DNA of 5,510 nucleotides from Bacteroidales bacterium (GTDB taxonomy: Bacteria; Bacteroidota; Bacteroidia; Bacteroidales; GCA-2711565): assembly GCA_029931995.1 (NCBI GenBank), contig JAOZQX010000119.1, positions 1-5,510 of the forward strand, given 5' to 3'. Of this stretch, positions 5,269 through 5,510 are shown in pieces. Position 1 is the stretch's first letter. Every line of letters begins with the position of its first letter. The notes beneath the pieces are model-generated. The model saw only the letters and a program-made list of their open reading frames with translations, made no database searches and was not told where the DNA came from. Made by a program: the position numbers and the translations under genes.

Positions 5269-5510
5269 CTAATTTAAATCCAAAGGGTTTGCAACTTTAT
5301 CTTTTAATAAGGCAATATCAATCAGGTCAATCATTTTGTCAACATAATGAAACCTTAAGCCTTTTACATACTCTTCTTTAATTTCAAGGATATCTTTTTT
5401 GTTTTCGGTTGACAGGATTATGTCTTTAATACGAGAACGTTTGGCTGCCAATATTTTTTCTTTAATCCCTCCTACTGGCAATACTTTTCCACGTAAGGTA
5501 ATTTCTCCGG
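5269..5510 (-). CDS. lon: ATP-dependent protease Lon, C-terminal end (runs off right edge)
   Basis: The last 79 residues of Lon, the cytosolic AAA+ serine protease that degrades damaged and regulatory proteins. Two further bases at the right edge belong to an incomplete codon. The fragment begins [20 protein letters not shown], the conserved stretch of the proteolytic domain; Lys16 of the fragment (codon 5461-5463) in GGIKEK is the catalytic lysine of the Ser-Lys dyad. The serine lies further upstream, outside the window. The tail [24 protein letters not shown]...IALLKDK is the usual Lon C-terminus, ending in a short extension (VANPLDLN). The frame is open through the right edge, so the apparent internal starts are not real: the residue at the shortest candidate start is an in-frame Leu codon (TTG). 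The gene is followed without any spacer by the quinone reductase gene. Confidence 0.95.
   Translation of the reverse strand, partial: GEITLRGKVLPVGGIKEKILAAKRSRIKDIILSTENKKDILEIKEEYVKGLRFHYVDKMIDLIDIALLKDKVANPLDLN

Noticed and set aside
1..5510. Mobile element, CRISPR, defence system or prophage
   Set aside because: No transposase, integrase, regular spacer array, terminal repeats or toxin-antitoxin pair was found; the genes are ordinary chromosomal families.

Overview
The window looks like AT-rich chromosomal DNA of a member of the Bacteroidota, probably an environmental Bacteroidia- or Cytophaga-type organism. This rests on four things: the large FtsX/MacB-type permease style with no fused ATPase, the Lon and sodium/amino-acid symporter sequence style, the lack of clear Shine-Dalgarno sequences, and several TAnnTTTG boxes (the Bacteroidota -7 element) just upstream of genes. 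The genus cannot be told from the sequence alone.

Layout. Positions 1-1990, minus strand: a secreted zinc D,D- or L,D-carboxypeptidase of the VanY/M15B family, followed with an 11-nt overlap by an FtsX/MacB-like permease that runs off the left edge. Positions 1991-2266: a divergent control region with promoter-like boxes for both directions and a 14-bp perfect palindrome. Positions 2267-2698, plus strand: a MarR-family regulator, the only plus-strand gene. Positions 2721-4070, minus strand: a complete sodium:alanine/glycine symporter (AGCS family), convergent with the MarR gene. Positions 4071-4321: non-coding, with a small palindrome beside a possible symporter promoter. Positions 4322-4561, minus strand: a small putative exported protein of unknown function. 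Positions 4562-4689: non-coding, holding its promoter box and a 10/11-bp phased array of GTTA. Positions 4690-5510, minus strand: the 3' end of lon, whose stop codon directly abuts the start of a flavodoxin-fold NAD(P)H:quinone oxidoreductase.

How the genes may work together. The MarR regulator is placed to control itself and perhaps the divergent envelope operon (peptidase plus permease). The peptidase and permease are very probably translated in a coupled way. The lon and quinone reductase genes share a transcript and make sense together as a protein- and redox-stress unit. The symporter appears to be an independent housekeeping transporter. No phage, transposon, CRISPR array, tRNA or rRNA was seen. 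Most of the window is ordinary genome. The points that deserve a second look are the regulatory architecture, the carboxypeptidase-permease coupling and the small exported protein with its phased upstream repeats.
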